DNA of 64,000 nucleotides from Hyalangium gracile. Lineage in GTDB: Bacteria > Myxococcota > Myxococcia > Myxococcales > Myxococcaceae. The position numbers and the translations under genes were made by a program. The notes under the pieces were generated by a model that saw nothing but the letters and a program-made list of their open reading frames with translations, was not told where the DNA came from and ran no database searches. Location of the stretch: the NCBI RefSeq assembly GCF_020103725.1, contig NZ_JAHXBG010000040.1:22190-86189 (forward strand). Reading direction: 5' to 3'. This document shows, one piece after another, positions 56,676 through 63,448 of the stretch (the stretch's first letter is position 1; each line of letters begins with the position of its first letter).

Positions 56676-58382
56676 GTGCTGCTGATTCTCGCCCCCATCG
56701 CCGTCACCGTGTCGCTCATCGCCGGCGTGGCCCTGGCGCGCTCCTCCTCGCGGAGGGTGGCGCCTATGGCCTCCTACTCGCTCGAGCCGGAGCCCTCGGA
56801 GCTGCCCCCGCAGGACGGCGGGCAAGGTGGGGGGCTTGAGCAGCTCGCCGAGGACTTCCTCGGGGGGGACAACCTCCAGTTGATTGAGGACGGCAAGAAG
56901 GCCCTCGAGGTGACGGAGGTGCTCGTTCGGGACGTGCTTGGCCAGGGCCAGGGCCGGGCGAATGTGGCGGTGGTGCTCGGGCCTGGCGCGATTCTGCCGG
57001 CGACGCTGGACCGCGCCACGCGAGAGGCGCTGGAGGCGCTCGGCATTCAGGACCCGGAGCTCCAGAAGACGGCCGGGCAGATTGCCGCCGCGGGCTTCCT
57101 CACGCTGGGCGGAACCCTGGGGGCGGCTCCGCTGGTGGCCCAACTGAAGCTGCTCGACGCCGGGCTCGGGCTGATTTCGAAGGACGCCCAGCGTGCGGTG
57201 CATGACCTTCTGAGGCAGTTCGACCCCACCAACCCAAGCGCGCTCGCCGGCAAGCTCCTCAACGACGCCCTGGGGATGATCGGCTTCGGAGGGCGGGAGC
57301 TGCCCGACTACAAGCTTGCGGAGCTGGCCACGCCGGAGGAGGCGCGCACGCTAAGCCCGCGCACGCTCGCGGTCGTCATCTCCGAGAGGGCCGCTGGACG
57401 ACTCGTCCCCTTCAACTTCAGTAACCCGGACTGGGACAGAGGCGTGACGCGCAGCGAGCCGGCCGGGATTCTCCTCGACAAGAGCCCCGCGGACGTGCGG
57501 CCCGGGGACGTGCTCTCGTGGGGCGAGGACAAGCGCGTGGTGCAGCGTGTGACGGGCAGCACCCTGGGAGGGGTGGAAGTCTTCCTCGACGGGCCGCCCC
57601 TCAACCCTGCCGTCGCAGGCTTCCCCCGAGGTACCACGCTCACCCCCTACGAGCAGACACTCGGCGCGTACCTGAGCCAGGAGGAGGCGCGCACCCTCGA
57701 CCCGAGGACGCAGGCGACGCTGATCGCCGAACGCCAGGCGGGCAAGGTGGTGCCCCTCAACTACAGCGACCCGACATGGAGCCGCGGTGTGACGCGCGAC
57801 GGGGCCCCCGCGGTGCTGCTGCCCGTGCGCCCCTCCTCCCTCGAGCCGGGGATGGGCGTGTTGCTGCCCTCCGGCGCGCGCCAGGTGCTGCGCGTGGTGG
57901 GCACCTCCCTGGGGGAGGACACGGCCGAGGTGAGCCTCTCGGGCAACCTGCTCGAGCCGGAGCGGGACGGCTTCCCATACGGGCTGCAGCTCGTGTCGGC
58001 CGAGGCCTTCCAGGCGAGCGGAGCAGGCTCCCAGCGCCTGGCGGATGTGCTCACCCCGGAGGAGGCCCGGACGCTGCCCCCGCGGACACTGGCCCTGCTC
58101 GTGGCCGAGCGCCAGGCCGGCAAACTCGTGCCCCTCAACTACTCGGACGACACCTGGGAGAGAGGCGTGAGCCGCGGCGAGTCGCCGGCCGCGCTGCTGC
58201 CCGTGTCTCCGCGCGGTGTGGCGCGCGGCATGGTGGCGGAGTTCCCCAGTGGGCCGCGCGTTGTCCTCTCCGTGGTGGGCACCTCCCTGGGCCCGGCCAC
58301 CTCGGAGGTGAAGCTGTCCGGCCCGCCGATGGACCCTGCTCGCGACGGCTTCCCCCGCGGCGCCCTACTCCGCTTCTCGTAG
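56676..58382 (+). CDS. membrane-anchored protein with three tandem repeats
   Basis: A 568-residue protein from GTG 56676 (GGAG 6 bases upstream; ATG 56619 is the alternative). A transmembrane helix at the N-terminus (LLILAPIAVTVSLIAGVALA) is followed by a helical domain (about 60-210). Then come three repeats of about 110 residues, each starting T(P/Q)EEAR-TL-PRT and containing GVTR/GVSR, a Leu-Pro strand, VGTSLG and DGFP(R/Y)G. The repeats look beta-rich. An elongated spike or scaffold anchored in a virion membrane is plausible; the family is unknown. Confidence 0.65.
   Translation: MLLILAPIAVTVSLIAGVALARSSSRRVAPMASYSLEPEPSELPPQDGGQGGGLEQLAEDFLGGDNLQLIEDGKKALEVTEVLVRDVLGQGQGRANVAVVLGPGAILPATLDRATREALEALGIQDPELQKTAGQIAAAGFLTLGGTLGAAPLVAQLKLLDAGLGLISKDAQRAVHDLLRQFDPTNPSALAGKLLNDALGMIGFGGRELPDYKLAELATPEEARTLSPRTLAVVISERAAGRLVPFNFSNPDWDRGVTRSEPAGILLDKSPADVRPGDVLSWGEDKRVVQRVTGSTLGGVEVFLDGPPLNPAVAGFPRGTTLTPYEQTLGAYLSQEEARTLDPRTQATLIAERQAGKVVPLNYSDPTWSRGVTRDGAPAVLLPVRPSSLEPGMGVLLPSGARQVLRVVGTSLGEDTAEVSLSGNLLEPERDGFPYGLQLVSAEAFQASGAGSQRLADVLTPEEARTLPPRTLALLVAERQAGKLVPLNYSDDTWERGVSRGESPAALLPVSPRGVARGMVAEFPSGPRVVLSVVGTSLGPATSEVKLSGPPMDPARDGFPRGALLRFS
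57319..58376 (+). repeat. three in-frame tandem repeats within the membrane-anchored protein gene
   Basis: Units start near 57319, 57670 and 58040 and span roughly 330 bases each. Best conserved are the EEARTL-PRT opening, the VPLNYSD-TW-RGV core and the closing DGFP segment. The second and third units are the closer pair. Confidence 0.7.
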
Positions 58383-58396
58383 CACCTGGAGACAGC

Positions 58397-58735
58397 ATGC
58401 TTCTCTTCGCAGGCCTACTTCCCCTCGCCCTCGCTGCCACCGCCGTGGGGCTCCACAGGCGCAACCGCGCTCGCGCTCAGCAGGCCCGTGCGTCGGAGCC
58501 CCCACGGGCGCCAGTCACCCACCAGGCCACTCCCGCGAAGGTGGTGCAGTTCGGCGGCGCGGCCACCGCCCCGAGCTCGAGCCCGGCGCCCTCCATTCTC
58601 CCAGGCGAGCCGGCACCGCCCCAGAGCACCTACGAGACACGCGGAGGCGCGGTGAGGCCCGCCGTTCCCCCGCGCCGAGCGCTGCCCGTCGAGGACACTC
58701 CCCCGGTGTTCCGTGACGAGTGGCTCCTGCTCTGA
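58397..58735 (+). CDS. small membrane protein with Pro-rich tail
   Basis: A 112-residue protein: an N-terminal transmembrane helix (LLFAGLLPLALAATAVGL) followed by a basic patch and a Pro/Ala-rich disordered tail. CTGGAGAC precedes ATG 58397. No known family. Its place among virion genes suggests a membrane-associated structural part. Confidence 0.6.
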   Translation: MLLFAGLLPLALAATAVGLHRRNRARAQQARASEPPRAPVTHQATPAKVVQFGGAATAPSSSPAPSILPGEPAPPQSTYETRGGAVRPAVPPRRALPVEDTPPVFRDEWLLL

Positions 58736-58777
58736 GTCCACCCCCTTCCCTCACCTCACCCCTCACAGGAGACGGCC

Positions 58778-59044
58778 ATGGCCGACAGCAGCAGCAGCAA
58801 GGAAGAGAGCATCAGCCCCGGGACGATCGTCGTCGGCGTCCTCGGCACCGTCCTCACCGGCCTGGCGGCGTACGGCGTCACCACCTACGTGAAGAAGACG
58901 CAGGAGGACTCGGCGCGCGCGCAGGAGCAGGCCCTGCTCCAGGCCCAGTACCAGCAGCAGCAGGCGATGCAGCAGCAGCGCAACCCGGTGACCGACGTGC
59001 TCACCGGCCTGGGCGGCGTGCTCGACCTCTTCACCCGCCGCTGA
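58778..59044 (+). CDS. small single-helix membrane protein with Gln-rich tail
   Basis: An 88-residue protein with one transmembrane helix (IVVGVLGTVLTGLAAYGV) and a Gln-rich coiled-coil tail ending in TDVLTGLGGVLDLFTRR. It shares the layout and MAD start of the protein at 54875, so the two may be diverged copies. ACAGGAGACGG precedes the ATG. Likely a virion membrane protein. Confidence 0.65.
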   Translation: MADSSSSKEESISPGTIVVGVLGTVLTGLAAYGVTTYVKKTQEDSARAQEQALLQAQYQQQQAMQQQRNPVTDVLTGLGGVLDLFTRR

Positions 59045-59081
59045 ACGACTCACCCCACCCCACCCGAACCCCGGAGCCACC

Positions 59082-59924
59082 ATGTTCCCCAAAGACGGAC
59101 GAGATGCCGAAGTGAAGCAGGACCGCACCTTCACGCTGGAGCCCTTCAACGCGGTGGGTGTGTCTTTTGTGCCGAGGCTGGGGAACGTCGGTGGGTACCC
59201 GCTGAAGATCGTCGTGGACGGGGACGACAAGAACCCGGTTACCATCACTGGTCCGGGCTACTGGCGCTCGAGCACCGTGGTGGCCAAGCTCGAGGTGGAT
59301 GCAACGCCTGGCGGCGGGGCGCCTGGTGACTTCTGGAGCGTGGCGATCCTCCCGGCGAACAGCACCATGGAGGAGCCGCGCCTCAGGACGGACGTGGACG
59401 GTTTCCTCCAAGTGCGTGCGCCGGGTGCGCGGGTGCTCTTCGACATCAACGGGTCGGTGGACCCCGTTCCGTTTCTCGCCGCCTTCGGCAACGGGCAGAC
59501 GGGCTTCTTCTACATCTCACCCACCAACCCGAGTGAATTCGGAGCAAACCTGACCGCGTGGGACGTGGCTCGCTTCTCCAACGTCCAGTTCGTCGTGGAG
59601 CAGCTCGCGGCATCAGGCCTCGCGTGGAGCTGCAAGCCCTTCGTGGACATGACGCACGCATCCAATGGACTCAGTCTCCGGTTCCTGGAGATGGGCAGTG
59701 ACAAGGACTTCGGGGCGAGTGCCGCGCCAGCGTGGGTTCCCGGAGAGAACGGCTTCATTCACCTCGGCGCAGGTATCTCGGAGACGACTGCCTATCAGTT
59801 GGCCACTCCGCACCGGACGACGCATGTGCGGTTCGGCGTCCACGTCGGCGTCAACACCGAGAACTGGGGCGGCCTGAGCTGGGGCGGTACCTTCCACCTG
59901 CGCATGCGCGGCTTGGCCTGGTGA
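59082..59924 (+). CDS. beta-rich structural protein candidate
   Basis: A 280-residue soluble protein with almost continuous beta character: many Gly, Asn, Phe and Val, few long helices. The C-terminus reads THVRFGVHVGVNTENWGGLSWGGTFHLRMRG. No signal peptide. Size and composition would fit a jelly-roll capsid, pentonal or spike protein (PM2-type capsid proteins are about 270 residues). It is therefore the second candidate for the major capsid protein after the 55193 gene. Confidence 0.55.
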   Translation: MFPKDGRDAEVKQDRTFTLEPFNAVGVSFVPRLGNVGGYPLKIVVDGDDKNPVTITGPGYWRSSTVVAKLEVDATPGGGAPGDFWSVAILPANSTMEEPRLRTDVDGFLQVRAPGARVLFDINGSVDPVPFLAAFGNGQTGFFYISPTNPSEFGANLTAWDVARFSNVQFVVEQLAASGLAWSCKPFVDMTHASNGLSLRFLEMGSDKDFGASAAPAWVPGENGFIHLGAGISETTAYQLATPHRTTHVRFGVHVGVNTENWGGLSWGGTFHLRMRGLAW

Positions 59925-59927
59925 CTC

Positions 59928-60434
59928 ATGGCCACCGGCGCGGAAGTGCTTCAGATGGACAAGGCCGCGGCCGAGCTGCAGCGGCTTCGCCGAGCGGCGA
60001 TGGCCTGGGCGGAGGAGCAGGAAGGCGCGCTCCTCGGAGCCTGGCTGCGCTCTAGCTCGGAGGCAGCCATCCTCAAGGCAATACGCGATGAGGACGCCCG
60101 GGCGGAGAAGTGGCTCACCACCTGGCGCAGTTGGGCCCAGCGGGGCCTGGACGGCGAGGGCTACCCGTACAGCGTGGCCTTCTACCTGGGGGTGGGGCGT
60201 GACATTGCCTCCGCCTTCGCCCTCTACATGAAAGAGGCCGCCAACCAGGACGTCTTCCGCCTCACGGCCGAGGCCACCACGACGCAGGTGACGGACACGG
60301 TGAAGAAGGCCGCGGACGTCGCCGGCGACGCGGTGGCCTTCGTGGGCTCCACGCGCGGCAAGGTGCTGCTGGCCGCCGGCGCGGCCGTCGTGCTGGGCGG
60401 CGCTCTCGCTCTCTCGCGCATTGCGCGTCCCTGA
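59928..60434 (+). CDS. helical membrane-associated protein
   Basis: A 168-residue protein: a charged helical N-terminal domain (1-80), an amphipathic centre (about 95-130) and a C-terminal transmembrane helix (VLLAAGAAVVLGGALAL) ending in Arg. It starts 4 bases after the previous stop. No family known. The last codons contain one copy of GCGCAWTGCGC. Confidence 0.6.
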   Translation: MATGAEVLQMDKAAAELQRLRRAAMAWAEEQEGALLGAWLRSSSEAAILKAIRDEDARAEKWLTTWRSWAQRGLDGEGYPYSVAFYLGVGRDIASAFALYMKEAANQDVFRLTAEATTTQVTDTVKKAADVAGDAVAFVGSTRGKVLLAAGAAVVLGGALALSRIARP

Positions 60435-60442
60435 GGACACTC

Positions 60443-60868
60443 ATGGTCTGCTCGAGAAAGGCACTCACGGTCGCCGGCTACGTGGCCGGCACTGCCTCCA
60501 AGGTCCGCGTCCTCCACGTCTCCGAGGCGCACACCATGCGCGCCGACGCGGCGATCGCCTTCCTGAGGATGGAGGCAGCGGCAGCCGCTGCCGGCATCAC
60601 CCTGAAGGTGAACAGCGGCTTTCGCTCCCACGAGGAGCAGGAGGTGCTTTACCGCAAGTACCTGGGCGGCACCGGGGCCCTGGCCGCGAAGCCCGGCTAC
60701 TCCAACCACCAGGGCGGCATCGCCGTGGACATTCAGACGGGGGGAGAGAGCACGCCGACCTACGCGTGGCTCGCGCGCGAGGCCTGGCGCTACGGCTTCA
60801 AGCGGACGGTGCCCTCCGAGCCGTGGCACTGGGAGTTCCGCCCTGAGGAAGTGGGAGGACAGCCGTGA
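60443..60868 (+). CDS. M15-family peptidoglycan peptidase (VanY/L-alanyl-D-glutamate type)
   Basis: A 141-residue zinc peptidase domain. The motifs are GFRSHEEQ (about 59-66), SNHQGGIAVD (zinc ligands H89 and D96) and EPWHWEF (H129 ligand, E126 base). It would cut peptidoglycan cross-bridges or stems for host lysis or for virion entry. The N-terminus is short and weakly hydrophobic rather than a clear signal peptide. It overlaps the next membrane-protein gene by four bases, forming a compact lysis unit. Confidence 0.87.
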   Translation: MVCSRKALTVAGYVAGTASKVRVLHVSEAHTMRADAAIAFLRMEAAAAAAGITLKVNSGFRSHEEQEVLYRKYLGGTGALAAKPGYSNHQGGIAVDIQTGGESTPTYAWLAREAWRYGFKRTVPSEPWHWEFRPEEVGGQP

Positions 60869-61197
60869 CGCTGCAGCCCGAGGTGATTGGAGAGGGCGCC
60901 GCTGTCGTGGCCCTGGCCCTGGTGACGTTCGTCCTCAGCTTCAGGCGGATGTTCTCCACCTGGACAAAGAGCCAGGCCGAGGCCCGCGAGAAGGAGCGCA
61001 AGGAACAGTCCGTGCTCCAGGCCCGCGAGCGCGCCAAGGCCAGGCGCACGCTCCGCAACGCAGTGCGCACGGAGCTCCGCGGGCTGATTGGGCGCCTGGA
61101 GAAGCTCGAGCACGCCGTGGACGGCCTCATGCAGAGGCAGCAACCCCAACCGCCCGCCGCCCCCCAGCGCCGGGCAGCAAAGAGAGACAAGCCATGA
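60865..61197 (+). CDS. spanin-like membrane/coiled-coil protein
   Basis: A 110-residue protein with an N-terminal transmembrane helix (EGAAVVALALVTFVLSF) and a long basic coiled coil (about 35-90), ending in a Pro/Arg tail. The gene overlaps the M15 peptidase gene (GTGA). Position and topology match inner-membrane spanins or holin accessory proteins, but no outer lipoprotein partner is certain. Confidence 0.6.
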   Translation: MTLQPEVIGEGAAVVALALVTFVLSFRRMFSTWTKSQAEAREKERKEQSVLQARERAKARRTLRNAVRTELRGLIGRLEKLEHAVDGLMQRQQPQPPAAPQRRAAKRDKP

Positions 61198-61535
61198 GCT
61201 CCAAGAAAGGGGCCGCCCTCGTGGCCCTGTCAGCAGCGGCCGCCGGCGTGGGTGTGCTCGTGGCCACCGTGCTGCCCCCGCGCAAGCCTGGTAGCCCATC
61301 TCGAGGATGGGCCCTCTCCCAGAACGCGAGCGGCAAGGCCTACAGCGCCGCGGTGAGCGCCCGCCGCGGCGACGTCCGCGCCTCGCTCACTGAGCTCCTC
61401 CAGGCGGCCCACCTGCATGGCCGAGCTGTCCAGGAGGCGGAGACGTTGGGGGAGCCGGAGCTCGAGGTCCTCGCCGACGCGGCCGAGGAGACGATCCGCG
61501 CGGCCGAGGCGGAGCTGCTCCAGTTGCTGCGGTGA
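61194..61535 (+). CDS. small membrane or exported protein of the lysis cluster
   Basis: A 113-residue protein with an N-terminal hydrophobic helix (AALVALSAAAAGVGVLVATVL) that could be a signal or an anchor, then an Ala/Glu-rich helical domain. ATGA overlap with the previous gene. It could be the partner of the spanin-like protein or a holin-like factor; there is no diagnostic motif and no lipobox Cys. Confidence 0.55.
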   Translation: MSSKKGAALVALSAAAAGVGVLVATVLPPRKPGSPSRGWALSQNASGKAYSAAVSARRGDVRASLTELLQAAHLHGRAVQEAETLGEPELEVLADAAEETIRAAEAELLQLLR

Positions 61536-61656
61536 GCCCCCTTCCCTTCCTCGCTCGAGCGCGCGCGGCCGCCTTCACTCAGGTGGCCGTGTTCGCCCTG
61601 CCCGCCTCTCGCCTGCTCTTCACCCTTCTCACGTAGCCCGAAAGGAAGCCGACACC

Positions 61657-62010
61657 ATGTCCACCCAGACTGCCGTGACACCCGAAGTGCTCCCCGAGCC
61701 CTCCATCCCCCTGCTGGCGCGCCTGGCGCTCCAGTACCTGCTGCGTGAGGTGCGCAAGCACCCTCACACCGTGGCGGCTCGAGCCCTGCGCGAAATCGTC
61801 CTCGCCAGCGGCGCGGGCGCCATGCGGGGCGTGCAGTGGCCCGAAGTGGCGCGTGAGGGCTTCGGGGCCTACAACGATGCCATTGAGCCGCGGTGGCAGA
61901 CGCACGACGGCCGGCCCGTGCCGCAGTGGGAGGAGCTCGGCGACAAGGTCCGCGCGCGCTGGACGGCCGCGGCGGAGAGGATCGTCAGCGCCGCGCTCAA
62001 GCTCGGCTGA
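61657..62010 (+). CDS. hypothetical helical protein, last gene of the structural operon
   Basis: A 117-residue helical, soluble protein (LLARLALQYLLREVRKHP start region) without known domain. GAAAGGAAG precedes ATG 61657, and a strong terminator begins 26 bases after its stop. The 121 bases before it are mildly GC-rich and hold no gene. Confidence 0.6.
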   Translation: MSTQTAVTPEVLPEPSIPLLARLALQYLLREVRKHPHTVAARALREIVLASGAGAMRGVQWPEVAREGFGAYNDAIEPRWQTHDGRPVPQWEELGDKVRARWTAAAERIVSAALKLG

Positions 62011-62035
62011 CGCACTCCGAGGCGGTTGATGCAAG

Positions 62036-62070
62036 AGAGGCCCGCTCCCAGTGCTCGGGGGCGGGCCTCT
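62036..62070 (+). terminator. strong hairpin at the end of the structural operon
   Basis: Perfect 10-bp stem AGAGGCCCGC / GCGGGCCTCT with a 15-base loop, placed right after the last plus-strand gene. It is followed by GTCGTTCC. Two minus-strand genes lie beyond, so it probably insulates opposing transcripts. Confidence 0.75.
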
Positions 62071-62112
62071 GTCGTTCCAGCTGCAGCGGCGCGCAATGCG
62101 CGCGGAGGGCAA

Positions 62113-62439
62113 CTAGGATACGCCGGCATCACCTGACTGGGCGTCGGGCTTCTGTCTCGGTTGCACGACAGCAACGCCGGTCACTTTGCCGCTGGCGCCG
62201 AACCAGACGATCAGTGACGCGAGGTGAGGAGGGCAAGGACACCCCCGACACGCGACGACGCCTGACACAGCCCCACCCAAGAGAGGATCGCTCTCTGGAA
62301 GCTCGACAGAGTCGCAGACGGAGAGCGCATCCTTCCCCAGCGCATCCATCGCTGCCTTTCTCGTCATACCCACCTGCACGGACGGGAACGCAGTCACCAG
62401 AATCGAGAGAATCGCCCACACCATAGTTGACGGCTCCAA
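62113..62439 (-). CDS. small exported protein, possibly BamE/SmpA-like
   Basis: A 108-residue protein with a hydrophobic N-terminus (MVWAILSILVTAFPSV) that looks like a signal peptide. The body has VGMTRKAAMDALGK and later IVWFGASGKVTGVAVV, loosely matching the GMT..-V..-lG and F..dGkV elements of the SmpA/BamE fold. Three Cys are present. The similarity is weak; treat as a guess. It is transcribed toward the structural operon's terminator. Confidence 0.5.
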   Translation of the reverse strand: MEPSTMVWAILSILVTAFPSVQVGMTRKAAMDALGKDALSVCDSVELPESDPLLGGAVSGVVACRGCPCPPHLASLIVWFGASGKVTGVAVVQPRQKPDAQSGDAGVS

Positions 62440-62527
62440 GGCGGAAGACGCGTAGGCAGGCAGTGTCCCTCACCCCCGGCGCCGGTTCCTAGGCACGTGT
62501 GCGGATGAGCGGCAGCTTGACCGGCAT

Positions 62528-62854
62528 TTACTCCGAGCCGCCCTCGTACACCGCCGGCCGAACCCTTGAGCTGCCGATGAACGGCACCGGGATGCGCGGG
62601 AGGATGACCCACCGCACCACCCCGAGTCGGGCCCTGAGCGCCAGGCGCTCGGCGCGCTCCTCCTCACGCCACACCTGAAGCACGCGGGCCAGGGCCTCCG
62701 GGGGACACCGGACGCACCGCCACACCTGTCCAGCTCCGTGACGACACTGCCGACAGACCCACCGCTCGCAGACCAGGCATTTGCGCCATGCCCTGGCGCC
62801 ACACTCGGCGCATGGCCGCGATCGCCACTCCGACCTGTCGGGTATGCCGCCCAT
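62528..62854 (-). CDS. zinc-finger protein near the right end of the element
   Basis: A 108-residue protein whose N-terminal 45 residues hold CAEC, CLVC, CRQC and CVRC pairs, a RING/treble-clef-like double zinc site. An Arg/Glu-rich helix and a basic tail follow. It is probably co-transcribed with the small exported protein downstream. Similar in style to the zinc-ribbon proteins at the left end. Function unknown. Confidence 0.6.
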   Translation of the reverse strand: MGGIPDRSEWRSRPCAECGARAWRKCLVCERWVCRQCRHGAGQVWRCVRCPPEALARVLQVWREEERAERLALRARLGVVRWVILPRIPVPFIGSSRVRPAVYEGGSE

Positions 62855-62880
62855 GCGCCTACCCTATGCGGCGGATTGTC

Positions 62881-63008
62881 GCCTGAATAGCGCGGTGCTC
62901 GCACGTTCAGGCTTGATGCGGGGTGGCAAGCGTGCGTAGCCTTGCTGTACGCCGCAGTTGAAAAAACTGCGGCCCTGGGGAAGTGCGCAAACACTTCGAC
63001 CCAGGGCC
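62881..63008. other. cluster of three hairpins, possible origin or packaging signal
   Basis: GCCTGAA (62881-62887) pairs with TTCAGGC (62906-62912). GCAGTT (62954-62959) pairs with AACTGC (62965-62970). GGCCCTGGG (62971-62979) pairs with CCCAGGGCC (63000-63008), with an inner AAGTG/CACTT. They sit in the 396-base gene-free stretch between the last element gene and the right dif-like site. Single-strand origins and packaging signals of small phages have this look; the role is unproven. Confidence 0.5.
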
Positions 63009-63250
63009 TAGGCCGCTCAGGTGGTGAGACACCCGGTCGGCTTTCTGATGGGTAGACGCGGTGAGACGCGGATGCCTGCCAGCGCGCCCTGTGTACCCAG
63101 AAGCTGTAGGACCGCTCGTTTGCGCGGGGGATAGCGCTGCACGCAGTGTGCAGCAGGGGGCCGCCGCGTGGCGCTTCCTTGGGTTGATAGGTACACCGGT
63201 TCACCTGAATTCCGCGCTGAAAAGGCCTCATCCGAGCAGGGGCGCAAATC

Positions 63251-63280
63251 AGTTTACCTAACCCGGGCCTTATCAGACCC
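63251..63280. other. right dif-like XerC/XerD site (candidate attR)
   Basis: Arms AGTTTACCTAA and TTATCAGACCC flank an 8-base centre (CCCGGGCC). Compared with the left site, each arm differs at one base of 11, in the same orientation. An 8-base centre occurs in cer-type Xer sites. It therefore may be the element's own or hybrid site, with the 6-base left site closer to the host dif. Confidence 0.6.
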
Positions 63281-63358
63281 CATGTCAGAGCGAATGGGGG
63301 CCAAAATCGGGCCTCCAGGCCCTCGGCATCCGCCTGGATACCGCCTTCAATCTTCCGC

Positions 63359-63448
63359 CTACTTCCTGGCCTGCCGGGCCTTCGGCCTCAGCTTGAGCAG
63401 CCTCGTGACGGATTCCGCGCAGCTGGCGATCAGCAGCAGCCTGCTCAT
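63359..63448 (-). CDS. 29-codon frame coupled to the gene before it
   Basis: A short frame (MSRLLLIASCAESVTRLLKL...) whose ATG overlaps the preceding stop as ATGA. It has a hydrophobic start and a basic end and stops 79 bases from the right dif-like site. It may be a gene remnant cut at the junction, a tiny peptide, or chance. Confidence 0.2.
   Translation of the reverse strand: MSRLLLIASCAESVTRLLKLRPKARQARK

Larger units (their letters stand above)
45382..62101. repeat. dispersed 11-nt palindrome GCGCAWTGCGC
   Basis: Exact copies at 45382-45392, 53262-53272, 53517-53527, 56614-56624, 60416-60426 and 62091-62101. Ten-of-eleven copies end at 48117 and 49120. The motif is a perfect dyad around a central A/T. 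Copies fall both within and between genes. I noticed none in the 45 kb of chromosome by eye. Confidence 0.7.
45194..63280 (+). mobile_element. integrated virus-like element, about 18 kb, bounded by dif-like sites
   Basis: The two ends carry similar dif-like sites (45194-45221 and 63251-63280). Inside are about 30 genes of phage style: short, tightly overlapping and nearly all on the plus strand. They include ssb, a phage-type adenine methyltransferase, a rolling-circle Rep, a packaging-type ATPase, candidate capsid proteins, membrane peptides, an M15 lysin and a spanin-like protein. No integrase, portal, large terminase or tail gene is recognisable. The right border is less certain than the left. 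Assignment as a tailless membrane-containing phage is inference from gene content. Confidence 0.75.
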
